Below are positions 24,993-33,477 of a stretch of DNA of 63,601 nt, piece by piece. The DNA is from JAFASC01 sp034669505 (GTDB lineage: Bacteria > Pseudomonadota > Alphaproteobacteria > Rhizobiales > Beijerinckiaceae). The stretch is from contig JAXDNJ010000077.1 in NCBI GenBank assembly GCA_034669505.1, positions 1-63,601 on the forward strand, read 5' to 3'. The notes beneath the pieces are model-generated. The model was not told where the DNA came from. It saw only the letters and a list, made by a program, of their open reading frames with translations, and made no database searches. Every line of letters begins with the position of its first letter. Positions within the stretch are counted from its first letter, which is position 1. A program made the position numbers and the translations under genes.

Positions 24993-26003
24993 CTATTCCG
25001 CCGGAAGCGGCCTTGAGGGTACCTGCGGTCCGCTGGCCGTCTTTGCCTGCTGTTCTTCCACCCACAAATCGTGGTGGGCGCTCGCCCAGGCGAGATCGAC
25101 TTCGCCGCTGCCCATCGCATCGTATGCTCCCTCCATGCCGAGCGAGCCGATATAGATGTGCGCCAGCATGGCGGCGATGAACAGAACGCCTATCACCGCG
25201 TGAATGCCCTGGATCGTTTGCATGCCATTGATGTCGAGGGCCGCGAAGGGGAACAGCAGCAGGATGCCGGACATCGACATCAGGAGGCCGCCGACGATGA
25301 CGACCCAGAAGACGATCTTTTGGCCCGCGTTGAAGCGTCCGGCACTGGGATGCCTGTCCCCAAAGAAGCCGCCTCCCGCTTTCAACCAGACCCAGTCGAC
25401 GCGGTTTGGAATGTTATCGGCGAGCCAAACCGCCATCATGAAGCAGAGACCGATGATGAAGGGCCAGGCCAGGAAATTGTGAGCGTATTTGCTCCACTGC
25501 GTGATCGCCGAGAACGCATCCGGCCCGATCAGCGGCATCAAGAGACGCTTGCCGAAAATATAGTTCAAGCCGGTCAGTGCAAGGATGATGAAGCAGGTCG
25601 CTGTCATCCAATGAGTAAACCGCTCGAACGTGTTGAAGCGCAGGATCTTGCGGCCGGAATGCTCGTTCTGCTCGAGCATGACGCGGCCCTTGGTGAAATA
25701 GAATGCGCCGAGAAGGATGATCATGCCGAGGATCGCGAAGGCGCCGATCCACGGCATCCAGCCTTCGTGAAAGCCGCGCCATTCGCGTCCTTGCGGCTGT
25801 TCGAGAACGGCGGCCTTTCCGTCAGGTATGGTGATCCGGCCCGCGATTTTAGGGCTCTGCTTGAACAGCGCTTCCTCATTGACCGAATCGGCCGTCGGGT
25901 TTTTGCCGCTCGGCGATTGCTGCGCGAAGAGCGGCGCGGAAAGCGGCGCTAACATCATCGCCGCCACGAGGGCCAAGGCTCGGATTGTCAAACCGGTTTT
26001 CAC
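24993..26003 (-). CDS. Formate dehydrogenase gamma subunit, cytochrome b556
   Basis: Membrane di-heme cytochrome b that takes electrons from the beta subunit and passes them to quinone. 336 residues: signal-peptide-like N-terminus (ALALVAAMMLAPLSAPLFAQ), a soluble stretch, one extra helix (WIGAFAILGMIILLGAFYF), then the FdnI/FdoI four-helix domain. Heme-ligand histidines are in FNTFERFTHWMTA, KYAHNFLAWPFII and IQGIHAVIGVLFIAAMLAHIY. This is longer than E. coli FdnI because of the N-terminal extension, which is usual for the alphaproteobacterial type. Last gene of fdhABC. Confidence 0.92.
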   Translation of the reverse strand: MKTGLTIRALALVAAMMLAPLSAPLFAQQSPSGKNPTADSVNEEALFKQSPKIAGRITIPDGKAAVLEQPQGREWRGFHEGWMPWIGAFAILGMIILLGAFYFTKGRVMLEQNEHSGRKILRFNTFERFTHWMTATCFIILALTGLNYIFGKRLLMPLIGPDAFSAITQWSKYAHNFLAWPFIIGLCFMMAVWLADNIPNRVDWVWLKAGGGFFGDRHPSAGRFNAGQKIVFWVVIVGGLLMSMSGILLLFPFAALDINGMQTIQGIHAVIGVLFIAAMLAHIYIGSLGMEGAYDAMGSGEVDLAWASAHHDLWVEEQQAKTASGPQVPSRPLPAE

Positions 26004-26030
26004 GGAACCGCTCTCCTTGTTCCCGCTTAT

Positions 26031-26627
26031 TCAAATCGCGACCGTTTCTCGGTACGCCGTCTTCCAGCCCCATGCGCCGGAGCCGTAGCCGCGCTTGATC
26101 ACGCGCTCTTTGTAGATTTGCGCGATGATGTCGCTGTCCCCAGCGAGCAGCGCTTTGGTCGAGCACATCTCGGCGCAAAGCGGCAGTTTACCTTCGGCGA
26201 GACGATTCGCGCCGTATTTGACATATTCCGCTTCCGACAGGTCGGCTTCCGGTCCACCCGAGCAGTAAGTGCATTTGTCCATCTTGCCACGTGAACCGAA
26301 ATTGCCGACGCGCGGATATTGCGGGGCGCCGAACGGGCAAGCATAGAAGCAATACCCGCAGCCGATGCACAGGTCCTTCGAATGCAGAACCACCGCATCC
26401 GCGGTCGTATAGAAGCAGTTGGTCGGGCAGACGGCCGCGCAAGGCGCGTCGGTGCAGTGCATGCATGCCATCGAGATCGAGCGCTCGCCGGGCGTGCCGT
26501 CAGCGATCGTGACGACACGGCGACGGTTGATGCCCCACGGCACTTCATGCTCGTTTTTGCAGGCGGTGACGCAAGCATTGCACTCGATGCAGCGATCCGA
26601 GTCGCAGAGGAATTTCATTCTTGCCAT
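26031..26627 (-). CDS. Formate dehydrogenase beta subunit, four [4Fe-4S] ferredoxin-like
   Basis: 198-residue electron-transfer subunit linking the molybdenum subunit to cytochrome b. Cysteine groups fit four clusters: CDSDRCIECNACVTACK, CMHCTDAPCAAVCPTNC, CIGCGYCFYACPFG and KCTYC with a distal Cys (PLCAEMC). It lacks the C-terminal membrane helix of E. coli FdnH. I chose the ATG at 26625-26627 because GGGAGGA sits six bases upstream; the ATG at 26633 abuts that site. It follows fdhA by about 15 bases. Confidence 0.93.
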   Translation of the reverse strand: MARMKFLCDSDRCIECNACVTACKNEHEVPWGINRRRVVTIADGTPGERSISMACMHCTDAPCAAVCPTNCFYTTADAVVLHSKDLCIGCGYCFYACPFGAPQYPRVGNFGSRGKMDKCTYCSGGPEADLSEAEYVKYGANRLAEGKLPLCAEMCSTKALLAGDSDIIAQIYKERVIKRGYGSGAWGWKTAYRETVAI

Positions 26628-26642
26628 TATCATTCCTCCCGC

Positions 26643-29585
26643 TCAGGCCGCTCTGATCTGGCAGAGCGTCGCCTTCGGCTCCTGCATTCCCGTCACAGGA
26701 TCGAAGCCGTATGTCGTGACGGTGTTGACGCTCTCGCCGAGCACGATCGGATCGGTGCCCGGCGGATAGTGCGAGCGCATGTCGGCGCCCTGATACCAGC
26801 CGGAGAAGTGGAACGGCATCCACGCGACACCACGTCCGACGCGCTCGGTGACAAGCGCTTTGACCCGCACCTTGGCGCCACCTTCGGCGCCGAGCACCCA
26901 CACCCATTGTCCTTCCTTGATGCCGCGGTCTGCCGCATCGGCGGTGTTGATCTCGACGAACATGTCTTGCTGCAGTTCGGCGAGCCACGGATTGGAGCGT
27001 GTCTCCTCGCCGCCGCCTTCATATTCGACCAACCGTCCGGACGAGAGGATGATCGGGAAGTCCTTCGCGATGTTTTTCTCGACCGCGGCCTTCTGAACCG
27101 AGAAGCCGATATTCGGCAGACGGAATTGGCGCTCATCCGGCCGCGTCGGATATTTGGCGACGAGATCGGGACGCGGCGTGTAGATCGGCTCGCGATGCAC
27201 CGGGATCGGGTCCGGCAAATTCCACGCATTGGCGCGCGCTTTGCCGTTTCCGTAATGCATGACGCCGTGATCGAGACAGACGCGCTGGATACCGCCGGAG
27301 AGATCGATGGCCCAGCTCACGGTATCGACATTGTTGCCGCCGATCTTGGTGATGACGGTTAGCTCCTCGGCGGTGAGGTCTTTGTCCCAGCCGAGCTTTT
27401 TCAAGACGCCCATTGTGAATTCGGGATAGCCGTCGGTGAGCTCGGACCCTAGCGAGTAGGAGTCCTCCGCAAGCAGCGTCTGGCCGTTCCGCTCGGTTCC
27501 GAAACGCGCCCGGAAACAGCTACCGCCGTCCTTCACATGGAGGTTCGTGTTGTAGAGAATATGCGTGCCGGGATGGCGGATTTCCGGCTTGCCCCAGCAT
27601 GGCCAGGGCAGGCCGTAATAATCGCCACCGACTTCCGGCGCATCTTTCGGCGCACGTAAAGTGACCAGGTCGAACTTCGCCTGATTCTTCATGTGTGCCT
27701 TGAGCCGCTCCGGGCTCTGCCCGCAATAGCCTGTCGACCAGCCGCCGCGATTGATCTCACGCAGGAGATCTTCCGCCAAGGGCACGTTGTTCTCGACCTT
27801 GATGTTCTTGAACATCTTGTCGGCGAAACCGAGCTTCTTCGCGAGGAGATACATCGCCTCGTAATCGGTCTTCGATTCGAAAGCCGGCTTGACGATCTGT
27901 TCGCCCCATTGCAACGAGCGGTTCGACGCCGTACGCGAGCCGTCCATTTCGAGCGACGTGCAGATCGGCAGGAGGTAAGTGTTGTCGCGCCGCGCATCGA
28001 GCGCCGAGAAGGTCGTCGGATGGGGATCGGCCACCACGAGCAGTTCCAGCTTGCTCATCCCCTTCACCGCTTCCGGGATTCGCGTGACCGTGTTGCCGCC
28101 ATGGCCGAAAATCATCATGGCCTTGATGGCGGAGCGTTGATCGATCTGATCCTCCGGCAGATTGACCGCGTCGAACCACCGCGTCGACGTGATGCCCGGC
28201 GCTTCCATGTTCTCTTTGCGGCTGCGGGGCTTGCGGCCCGCGATCGCCGGCACTTCATCGAAGCGCGATTGCAGCCAGTCGTACTCGACCTCCCACACGC
28301 GCGCCCAGTGTTTCCATGCGCCTTCGACCAGGCCGTAATAGAGCGGCAGCGTCGTGACATCGAGGCCGAGATCGGTCGCGCCCTGCACGTTTGTGTGGCC
28401 GCGGAAGATGTTGGCGCCCGTCCCTGGCGCGCCCACATTGCCTGTGGCGAGGCACGCAATGCAAAAAGCGCGGACGTTCGCCGTGCCCACGGTGTGCTGC
28501 GTCGCACCCATGCACCAGATCAGCGTCGCCGGCTTCTGCGTCGCGAACATCTCGGCGACGCGCTTCAATTGCTCGCCGGGCACGCCGGTGACGCGCTCGA
28601 CTTCATCCGGCGTCCATTTGGCGACTTCCTTCCGGACGTCATCCATGCCGTAGACGCGCTTGCGGATGAATTCCTTGTCCTCCCAGCCGTTCTGGAAGAT
28701 GTGCCAGAGCATTCCCCAGATCACCGGAATGTCGGTGCCCGAGCGAATCCGGACAAATTCGGTCGCGTGTGCCGCCGTCCGCGTGAACCGCGGTTCGATG
28801 ACGATCATGTTGGCGCGGTTGATCTCCTTGCCGGCGAGCACATGCTGCATCGAGATCGGATGCGCTTCCGCCGGATTGCCGCCCATGATGATCATGGTCT
28901 TGGCGTTGCGGATATCGTTGTAGGAATTCGTCTGCGCGCCGTAACCCCAGGTGTTGGCGACGCCGGCGACCGTGGTTGAATGGCAAATTCGCGCCTGATG
29001 ATCGACCGAGTTCGTTCCCCAGAACGCACCGAGCTTGCGGAACAAATAGGAGGCTTCGTTGGTGAATTTCGCCGAGCCGAGCCAATAGACGGAATCGGCG
29101 CCCGACTTCTCGCGAATTGCGCTGATCTTGTCGCCGATCTCGTTAATGGCCGTATCCCACGAGATGCGCTGCCACTGACCATCGACCAGCTTCATCGGAT
29201 ATTTCAGGCGGCGCTCGCTGTGCACGAGCTCGCGGATAGCCGCGCCTTTGGCGCAATGCGTGCCGCGATTGATAGGGCTGTCCCATGAGGGCTCCTGGCC
29301 GACCCAAACGCCGTTCACGACTTCCGCAGTCACCGTGCAGCCGACCGAGCAATGCGTGCAGACGTTTTTCTTGATCACCACATCCGGCCCTGAGACCGCG
29401 CTGCCGGCCGCGCTCGCCTTCTTCACCGAGCCGAGCTCGATCGAGCCGATGGCGGCGAGACCGCCCGCTGCGAGGCCGGAGCGGCGCAAGAAAGTGCGCC
29501 GGTCGACGCCTTCTCTTGCGAGGCCTGCGGTGACGGCCGGGATTTTGGTGCGGTTCGCGTCGCCGCTCTTGCGTTTCGTCAGCAT
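26643..29585 (-). CDS. Formate dehydrogenase alpha subunit, molybdopterin enzyme (Cys type), Tat-exported
   Basis: Oxidises formate to CO2 at a bis-MGD molybdenum (or tungsten) site on the periplasmic side. 980 residues. A twin-arginine signal RRTFLRRSGLAAGGLAAIG lies at about 29-47. The first [4Fe-4S] cluster is in CTHCSVGCTV. The metal ligand is cysteine, Cys201 in RICHSTTVAGVANTWG, where some relatives have selenocysteine, and the following His202 is conserved. IIMGGNPAEAHPISMQ and IWCMGATQHTVGTANVRAF mark the pterin domains. It follows the small Tat protein gene by seven bases, as in most FDH operons of this type. Confidence 0.96.
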   Translation of the reverse strand: MLTKRKSGDANRTKIPAVTAGLAREGVDRRTFLRRSGLAAGGLAAIGSIELGSVKKASAAGSAVSGPDVVIKKNVCTHCSVGCTVTAEVVNGVWVGQEPSWDSPINRGTHCAKGAAIRELVHSERRLKYPMKLVDGQWQRISWDTAINEIGDKISAIREKSGADSVYWLGSAKFTNEASYLFRKLGAFWGTNSVDHQARICHSTTVAGVANTWGYGAQTNSYNDIRNAKTMIIMGGNPAEAHPISMQHVLAGKEINRANMIVIEPRFTRTAAHATEFVRIRSGTDIPVIWGMLWHIFQNGWEDKEFIRKRVYGMDDVRKEVAKWTPDEVERVTGVPGEQLKRVAEMFATQKPATLIWCMGATQHTVGTANVRAFCIACLATGNVGAPGTGANIFRGHTNVQGATDLGLDVTTLPLYYGLVEGAWKHWARVWEVEYDWLQSRFDEVPAIAGRKPRSRKENMEAPGITSTRWFDAVNLPEDQIDQRSAIKAMMIFGHGGNTVTRIPEAVKGMSKLELLVVADPHPTTFSALDARRDNTYLLPICTSLEMDGSRTASNRSLQWGEQIVKPAFESKTDYEAMYLLAKKLGFADKMFKNIKVENNVPLAEDLLREINRGGWSTGYCGQSPERLKAHMKNQAKFDLVTLRAPKDAPEVGGDYYGLPWPCWGKPEIRHPGTHILYNTNLHVKDGGSCFRARFGTERNGQTLLAEDSYSLGSELTDGYPEFTMGVLKKLGWDKDLTAEELTVITKIGGNNVDTVSWAIDLSGGIQRVCLDHGVMHYGNGKARANAWNLPDPIPVHREPIYTPRPDLVAKYPTRPDERQFRLPNIGFSVQKAAVEKNIAKDFPIILSSGRLVEYEGGGEETRSNPWLAELQQDMFVEINTADAADRGIKEGQWVWVLGAEGGAKVRVKALVTERVGRGVAWMPFHFSGWYQGADMRSHYPPGTDPIVLGESVNTVTTYGFDPVTGMQEPKATLCQIRAA

Positions 29586-29592
29586 TGCCGCC

Positions 29593-29832
29593 TCACTTCT
29601 TCAGCGTCTCGTAGCCATTGGTGCGGTAGAAAGCCTTCACGTCGTCGCTATCGGCGCGGTAGCGCGCCCGTCTCTCTTCGGCACCGGGATCGTAGGCCTG
29701 AGCGTCGGTTGCCGAGACGAGCGGCGCCGCCGCGGCAGCGGCCATGGCCGCCGAGCCACTACCCATGGTGCGAATGAAATTGCGACGGTCGATTCCGGGG
29801 GGCTTTTGCTTTGAGCTTGCGTCTCGTTTCAT
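29593..29832 (-). CDS. Formate dehydrogenase region twin-arginine small protein
   Basis: 79 residues with a Tat motif GIDRRNFIRTMGSGSAAMAA and a hydrophobic alanine-rich helix, then a charged C-terminus (AEERRARYRADSDDVKAFYR). It matches the short formate_TAT family (TIGR02811) found immediately upstream of fdhA. The role is unproven, probably in assembly or as a minor subunit. It sits directly upstream of fdhA on the same strand. Confidence 0.88.
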   Translation of the reverse strand: MKRDASSKQKPPGIDRRNFIRTMGSGSAAMAAAAAAPLVSATDAQAYDPGAEERRARYRADSDDVKAFYRTNGYETLKK

Positions 29833-29886
29833 TCTTTCCTCCTCGGAACGCCGTTCGAGCGCTCCCGAATTTGCCCATAAACCCGC

Positions 29887-30570
29887 TCAGGCGAGCATCG
29901 CGAAGCCTTGCGTCTCGATCTCCATGAAAATCCGTCCGAGGCGGCCAACGTTTCGATAAAACTTGGCTGAAGCCGCCGTCTCGAGATCGCCGAAAAAACG
30001 CCAGGCCCAAGGCTTGAGATGCCGCTCGAAAAAGCGCCGTTCAGTCGCAAGATCGGCTTCGAACTGACGCGACGCGAGTCCCGCCATCATCTCGCAGAGG
30101 ATGGCAATATGATCCTCGGGCTCGGCCAAGGCCTCGTCCCGCGCGATCCCGATTACCGCCATGTCATCGCGAATTTTGGCGAGCGGACGCTCTTGGAGAA
30201 AGCCGGTGAGGTAGTAGGAGGCGTAGGGCAGGAACTCGCCGTGGCCGATGCCGATGAACAGGTCGAAATATTCCCGGCTTACAGAGTCGGCCTCAGCGCC
30301 AGCTGCCGCCGCGGCGAGACAAGCGTGAGCGCGCCCAAGCTTCGTGGCATCACCCCGAATTTGGGCAACCTCGCTCAGGATGTCTGACGATGGTGCCTGC
30401 CGCAGGAGATGCGCGAGCAGGCGGTATTCGTTGGCGCGCGAGACGTCGACGTCGTCGATTTCGCTAGGCGTCTCGTTGTTGATCGGGACGTGCTCCGCGG
30501 CAGCGAAAATGCCCGCGGCATCCTCGACACCGCGTGAAGCGCCAACGGCTTCCAGCCCTGCGTCCGGCAT
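29887..30570 (-). CDS. TorD/DmsD-family molecular chaperone
   Basis: 227 residues, all-helical chaperone fold. Family motifs: SREYFDLFIGIGHGEFLPYASYY (the YxxLF...PY.SYY core) and EPEDHIAILCEMMAGL. The N-terminal 45 residues are extra and disordered. TorD-type proteins bind the Tat signal of a molybdoenzyme and assist cofactor insertion before export. With fdhA two genes downstream, it is most likely the dedicated chaperone of this formate dehydrogenase. Confidence 0.9.
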   Translation of the reverse strand: MPDAGLEAVGASRGVEDAAGIFAAAEHVPINNETPSEIDDVDVSRANEYRLLAHLLRQAPSSDILSEVAQIRGDATKLGRAHACLAAAAAGAEADSVSREYFDLFIGIGHGEFLPYASYYLTGFLQERPLAKIRDDMAVIGIARDEALAEPEDHIAILCEMMAGLASRQFEADLATERRFFERHLKPWAWRFFGDLETAASAKFYRNVGRLGRIFMEIETQGFAMLA

Positions 30571-30661
30571 TCATTCCCCAAACGGTGACCTGTTTGCCGA
30601 TCATCCGCCGAGGTGGATCATACGCTGTGGCACAAGCGCTGCAATCGGTATTTTGACTAAT

Positions 30662-31381
30662 TCAAAGCGGCGTGGCGCCGCCGTGGCGCGGCGAGCGGGG
30701 TGCCGCTTCTCCCTTGGCTGACGTAAGCTCCGCGGCTGTCGCCACTTCGGCGGGGTTAGAGCCACCGGCCGTACCGACCTCAGGGAGGGTACGGTCAGGT
30801 GCGGAAGGTTCCGCAGCGGCCTGAAGTGGCCGGTCCGGGGAAGTTTGCAGCTCCGACGGGGTTGCCCCCGCGAGTGCCCCAGAGATTTCCTCGGGTTTGG
30901 CGTCGCGGCTTATATCTGCCTCGGGATGTCCCATGATCGAGCGGAGCATGGCCTCGACGTCATCGCTCGGGAGCAGGGGGCCTGACCCGGGCACGCCGCC
31001 AGCTATGTTCCAATCATAGGCGTAGTCGAGCGCGTCCCCCATGCTATCGCGGATCGCCGGGTCGAGGGCCCACATCCGCCGCAGCGCCGCATTGCGGAGA
31101 CCCGCCGGAATTCCGCTGCGCAGAAATGGTGTGAGGTCCGTCTCCGGCGTGAGGTCCTCGATGCGAGGCAATTGCGCGAGTTCCTCTGCTGTTAGTTCCG
31201 GAAGGGCCGGCGAATTGGTCTGAGCAATTTGCGCATCGACTTGTGCAGCGCTGGGCGAAGTGAATTCGCTCGTCTCCGCTCCGCTGAGCCCGCCCGGTGC
31301 CGCAGGCGCCTCCGCGTGCTTGACCCCGGCTTGTCGCTTCAGCCGAGACCAGCGCGAGAGGAAATTCGAACCGCCGCCCAT
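30662..31381 (-). CDS. DUF3306 family protein
   Basis: 239 residues. The N-terminal FLSRWSRLKRQAG and the central block LPRIEDLTPETDLTPFLR and LRRMWALDPAIRD are characteristic of DUF3306; the last third is low complexity (Ala, Pro, Ser, Glu). ATG at 31379-31381 lies in a TGATG junction with the upstream gene and has GAGGAG before it; a GTG three bases earlier is an alternative. Function unknown. DUF3305 and DUF3306 proteins regularly accompany formate dehydrogenases, so a maturation or electron-transfer role is assumed. Confidence 0.85.
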   Translation of the reverse strand: MGGGSNFLSRWSRLKRQAGVKHAEAPAAPGGLSGAETSEFTSPSAAQVDAQIAQTNSPALPELTAEELAQLPRIEDLTPETDLTPFLRSGIPAGLRNAALRRMWALDPAIRDSMGDALDYAYDWNIAGGVPGSGPLLPSDDVEAMLRSIMGHPEADISRDAKPEEISGALAGATPSELQTSPDRPLQAAAEPSAPDRTLPEVGTAGGSNPAEVATAAELTSAKGEAAPRSPRHGGATPL

Positions 31382-31884
31382 CACTCCTCGATTTTTCGGC
31401 TCGGCAAACCTTGTCGCGCGAGCGCTTCGGGATTGGCGCGGTCGCGCTTGCGCTTGATAAATGGACGCTCCTGGTGAAAGGCGGCGAAGAACTCCGCGAC
31501 TTTGGCCTGAATGTCTGCCGGCATGGGCACGGCCTCGACGATCTCGCCAATTCCTTCGGCGAGGGACTCGCCTTCATAAGGATTTGCGGTCACAGCCGCG
31601 ATTTCATATTCCTCGCCTCCGACATGGCGCAGCGCAACCCAAAGCGAAGGACGCCCGGAGTTGAGATTGTCGCGATAGTGCGCCGTCTCGCTCGGATGCA
31701 GCCACACTTGGAAAGAGCCGGCGTAGAAGGTCTCTTCGTCTTCGCTTGCGCTAAGCTGCGCCCATGGGCTCGCGGCCGGCGCCGCCGGCAGCACCGCGCA
31801 GGGTAACCAGGCGTGGCTTGCCCAAGGTCCTTTGAGCTTGCGCTTGGCGACGACAATTCCGACTTCGAAACAGTTTTCCGGCAC
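31381..31884 (-). CDS. DUF3305 family protein with displaced start codon
   Basis: 167 residues from GTG 31884. Family features are FEVGIVVAKRKLKGPWASHAW, WLHPSETAHYRDNLNSGRPS and TANPYEGESLAEG. The usual neighbour-overlap start would be ATG 31914-31916, overlapping the DUF6352 stop, but a perfect 20-bp tandem duplication (31874-31913) puts that ATG out of frame. Translation must now start at the GTG inside the second repeat copy, with GGAAAAAGAA as weak ribosome site. The rest of the protein looks intact. Function unknown, linked to formate dehydrogenase by gene context. Confidence 0.82.
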   Translation of the reverse strand: MPENCFEVGIVVAKRKLKGPWASHAWLPCAVLPAAPAASPWAQLSASEDEETFYAGSFQVWLHPSETAHYRDNLNSGRPSLWVALRHVGGEEYEIAAVTANPYEGESLAEGIGEIVEAVPMPADIQAKVAEFFAAFHQERPFIKRKRDRANPEALARQGLPSRKIEE

Positions 31885-31913
31885 GTTAGTTCTTTTTCCG
31901 GCACGTTAGTTCT
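31874..31913. repeat. Perfect 20-bp tandem duplication at the DUF3305 start
   Basis: Two identical, abutting 20-base units occupy 31874-31893 and 31894-31913. On the minus strand the unit is AGAACTAACGTGCCGGAAAA, placed right after ATG 31914-31916. Removing one unit restores an open frame from that ATG into DUF3305 (M-R-T-N-V-P-E-N-C-F). The repeat therefore looks like a recent slippage event. Confidence 0.95.
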
Positions 31914-32920
31914 CATGCCGCATGTGCGTGGGTTTTCAGAGGAAGCCCGGTGATCAGGTTTTGCGGTTTAACGCGCAATATCCTGTCGGGCGTCGTTGCC
32001 AGAAGAATGTAGATCGGGTGATCGCCGACGCTCTCATCCACATAAGAAGGGTCAACGAATGTAAGCCGGAACGTCGCCAGCACGCGCGAGCGCGCATCGT
32101 CGGCAAGCGCCTCGCCCCGCCAAAGCGCGTTGCCGATCTGGGTTGCTTCCGCATCGAGGCCCACGAACCAGCGCCAATCGCGATCCTCAATCGCTGGCAG
32201 CGGCTGCACGCGCACCTCGGCATGCAGGAGATGCCGGACCCACGCCTCGATGACCCGCGCCAGAGCCTCGCGTGCCCGGGGATCGGAGCCGATGTTGAGG
32301 GCCATCGTGAACGCGTCGGAGCGGCTCCAATACGTCCAGGCGTTCTCCGCCTTCATGACATCGAGTTCACTCGCGGGCTCTTGTCCGAACATCGCGAGGA
32401 GAGGCGAGTGAACGCCATGCTCTTGTGCCTCGATCATTTCCGCGTCGGCGAGGAGCGTCGCTCCCTCGTGAAACGACACACGTTGCGGCCGGAACAGAAG
32501 TTCGGCAGCGCGCAAGACATAGGGATCATCGCATTCATCGAGCGCATTGCGCAGAATGAGATGAACGAGCTGGTTGAGAAAAATCGGCGGCGTATTGCCT
32601 GTCCCGTTGCGGATGAGATCGAGATAGGCCGCCTCGATCGAATGCGCCCCGAGGAGCCGCTCGCGGAACGCCAGCATAATCTGCCAGTTCTCACGCGCAT
32701 CCGCGTCATCGAGCGCCTCAATTTCGGACTCTGAGACGGCACGCCGCGGCGCGTGCAGAAGCGCAGCGTGGACTTCGTGCTCGGCCGCAGCGGCTTCCGG
32801 CGGCGGCATGAGTTCCGGCCGGGCGAGATAAGCGAGGATGAGTTCATCGGTCACGGCGAGGCCGCCGCCTTCGGTGCGGCGCGTCAGGTGATGGCCGCTC
32901 GAAACCCAAAACTCTCTCAC
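31913..32920 (-). CDS. DUF6352 family protein
   Basis: 335 residues, soluble, no signal peptide. Typical N-terminus REFWVSSGHHLTRR, then LAVTDELILAYLARPEL. A mid-region has HGVHSPLLAMFGQEPASEL and VMKAENAWTYWSRSD; acidic throughout. GTG start in a GTGA overlap with the DUF6505 stop. Function not known; the family is confined, as far as I know, to proteobacterial formate dehydrogenase neighbourhoods. Confidence 0.82.
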   Translation of the reverse strand: MREFWVSSGHHLTRRTEGGGLAVTDELILAYLARPELMPPPEAAAAEHEVHAALLHAPRRAVSESEIEALDDADARENWQIMLAFRERLLGAHSIEAAYLDLIRNGTGNTPPIFLNQLVHLILRNALDECDDPYVLRAAELLFRPQRVSFHEGATLLADAEMIEAQEHGVHSPLLAMFGQEPASELDVMKAENAWTYWSRSDAFTMALNIGSDPRAREALARVIEAWVRHLLHAEVRVQPLPAIEDRDWRWFVGLDAEATQIGNALWRGEALADDARSRVLATFRLTFVDPSYVDESVGDHPIYILLATTPDRILRVKPQNLITGLPLKTHAHAA

Positions 32921-33477
32921 GAACGCCCTCCGCGCACGAGCTCGGCGAAATCGACGCGCTCCTCTGGCTCCTCGTCGCTTTCAACGAACTGAAAGGCGCG
33001 CGCGAACGCGTGCAGGGAATCGGCGCCGGCCTGTCCGGCCTCGCGCGCACGCAAGGTGCGGAACTGCTCCTTGATGTTGCCCTCCTCCAGCGTGCGATGC
33101 AGCGCGATGATCGTATTGACGTCGTGCCGGCAGAGCGTCGCTGCGAAGGCGATTTCCTCGGCGGCGGCGGCTCGCGCCGCGTCCAGGTCGGGGGCGCCGA
33201 GCTTCTCACGAATGTGCTGTGCGAGCGCCTCGATCGCGTCGTCCCGTTCGCGTTCGCTCACGTCGCTCACCACGACCAGCGTTGCAAAGCCCAAAGAACT
33301 GACGCCAAGGAAACCCGAGCGGAACGCGGCACGCGCTTTTCCGGCGAGACTTGGAATATCTGCCTCCCAAAACAGGAAAGAGCCGGTGACCGCCCATTCG
33401 CCGGGCTCGGCCGCGCGGTCGAACACGAACGTATCGGAGGGATCGAGCCGGATCGTGCGTGGCAGCTTTATCGTCAT
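32917..33477 (-). CDS. DUF6505 family protein
   Basis: 186 residues from ATG 33475-33477, which starts MTIKLPRTIRLDPSDTFVF and overlaps the upstream stop as ATGA; an earlier in-frame ATG (33510) would add a basic extension reading back into the ligase-fold gene. Recognisable parts are WAVTGSFLFWEAD, RAAFRSGFLGVSSLGFATLV, and CRHDVNTIIALHRTLEEG. Cytosolic by appearance. Function unknown; coupled translation with both neighbours suggests stoichiometric production. Confidence 0.78.
   Translation of the reverse strand: MTIKLPRTIRLDPSDTFVFDRAAEPGEWAVTGSFLFWEADIPSLAGKARAAFRSGFLGVSSLGFATLVVVSDVSERERDDAIEALAQHIREKLGAPDLDAARAAAAEEIAFAATLCRHDVNTIIALHRTLEEGNIKEQFRTLRAREAGQAGADSLHAFARAFQFVESDEEPEERVDFAELVRGGRS

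Noticed and set aside
26319..28979. Long open frames (347 and 428 codons) antisense to fdhA
   Set aside because: They mirror the codon pattern of the real gene in GC-rich DNA, have no recognisable domain, and contradict a well-supported molybdoenzyme on the other strand.
28983..28985. Selenocysteine in the formate dehydrogenase alpha subunit
   Set aside because: The ligand codon reads TGC (Cys) on the coding strand, not TGA, so no SECIS is needed.
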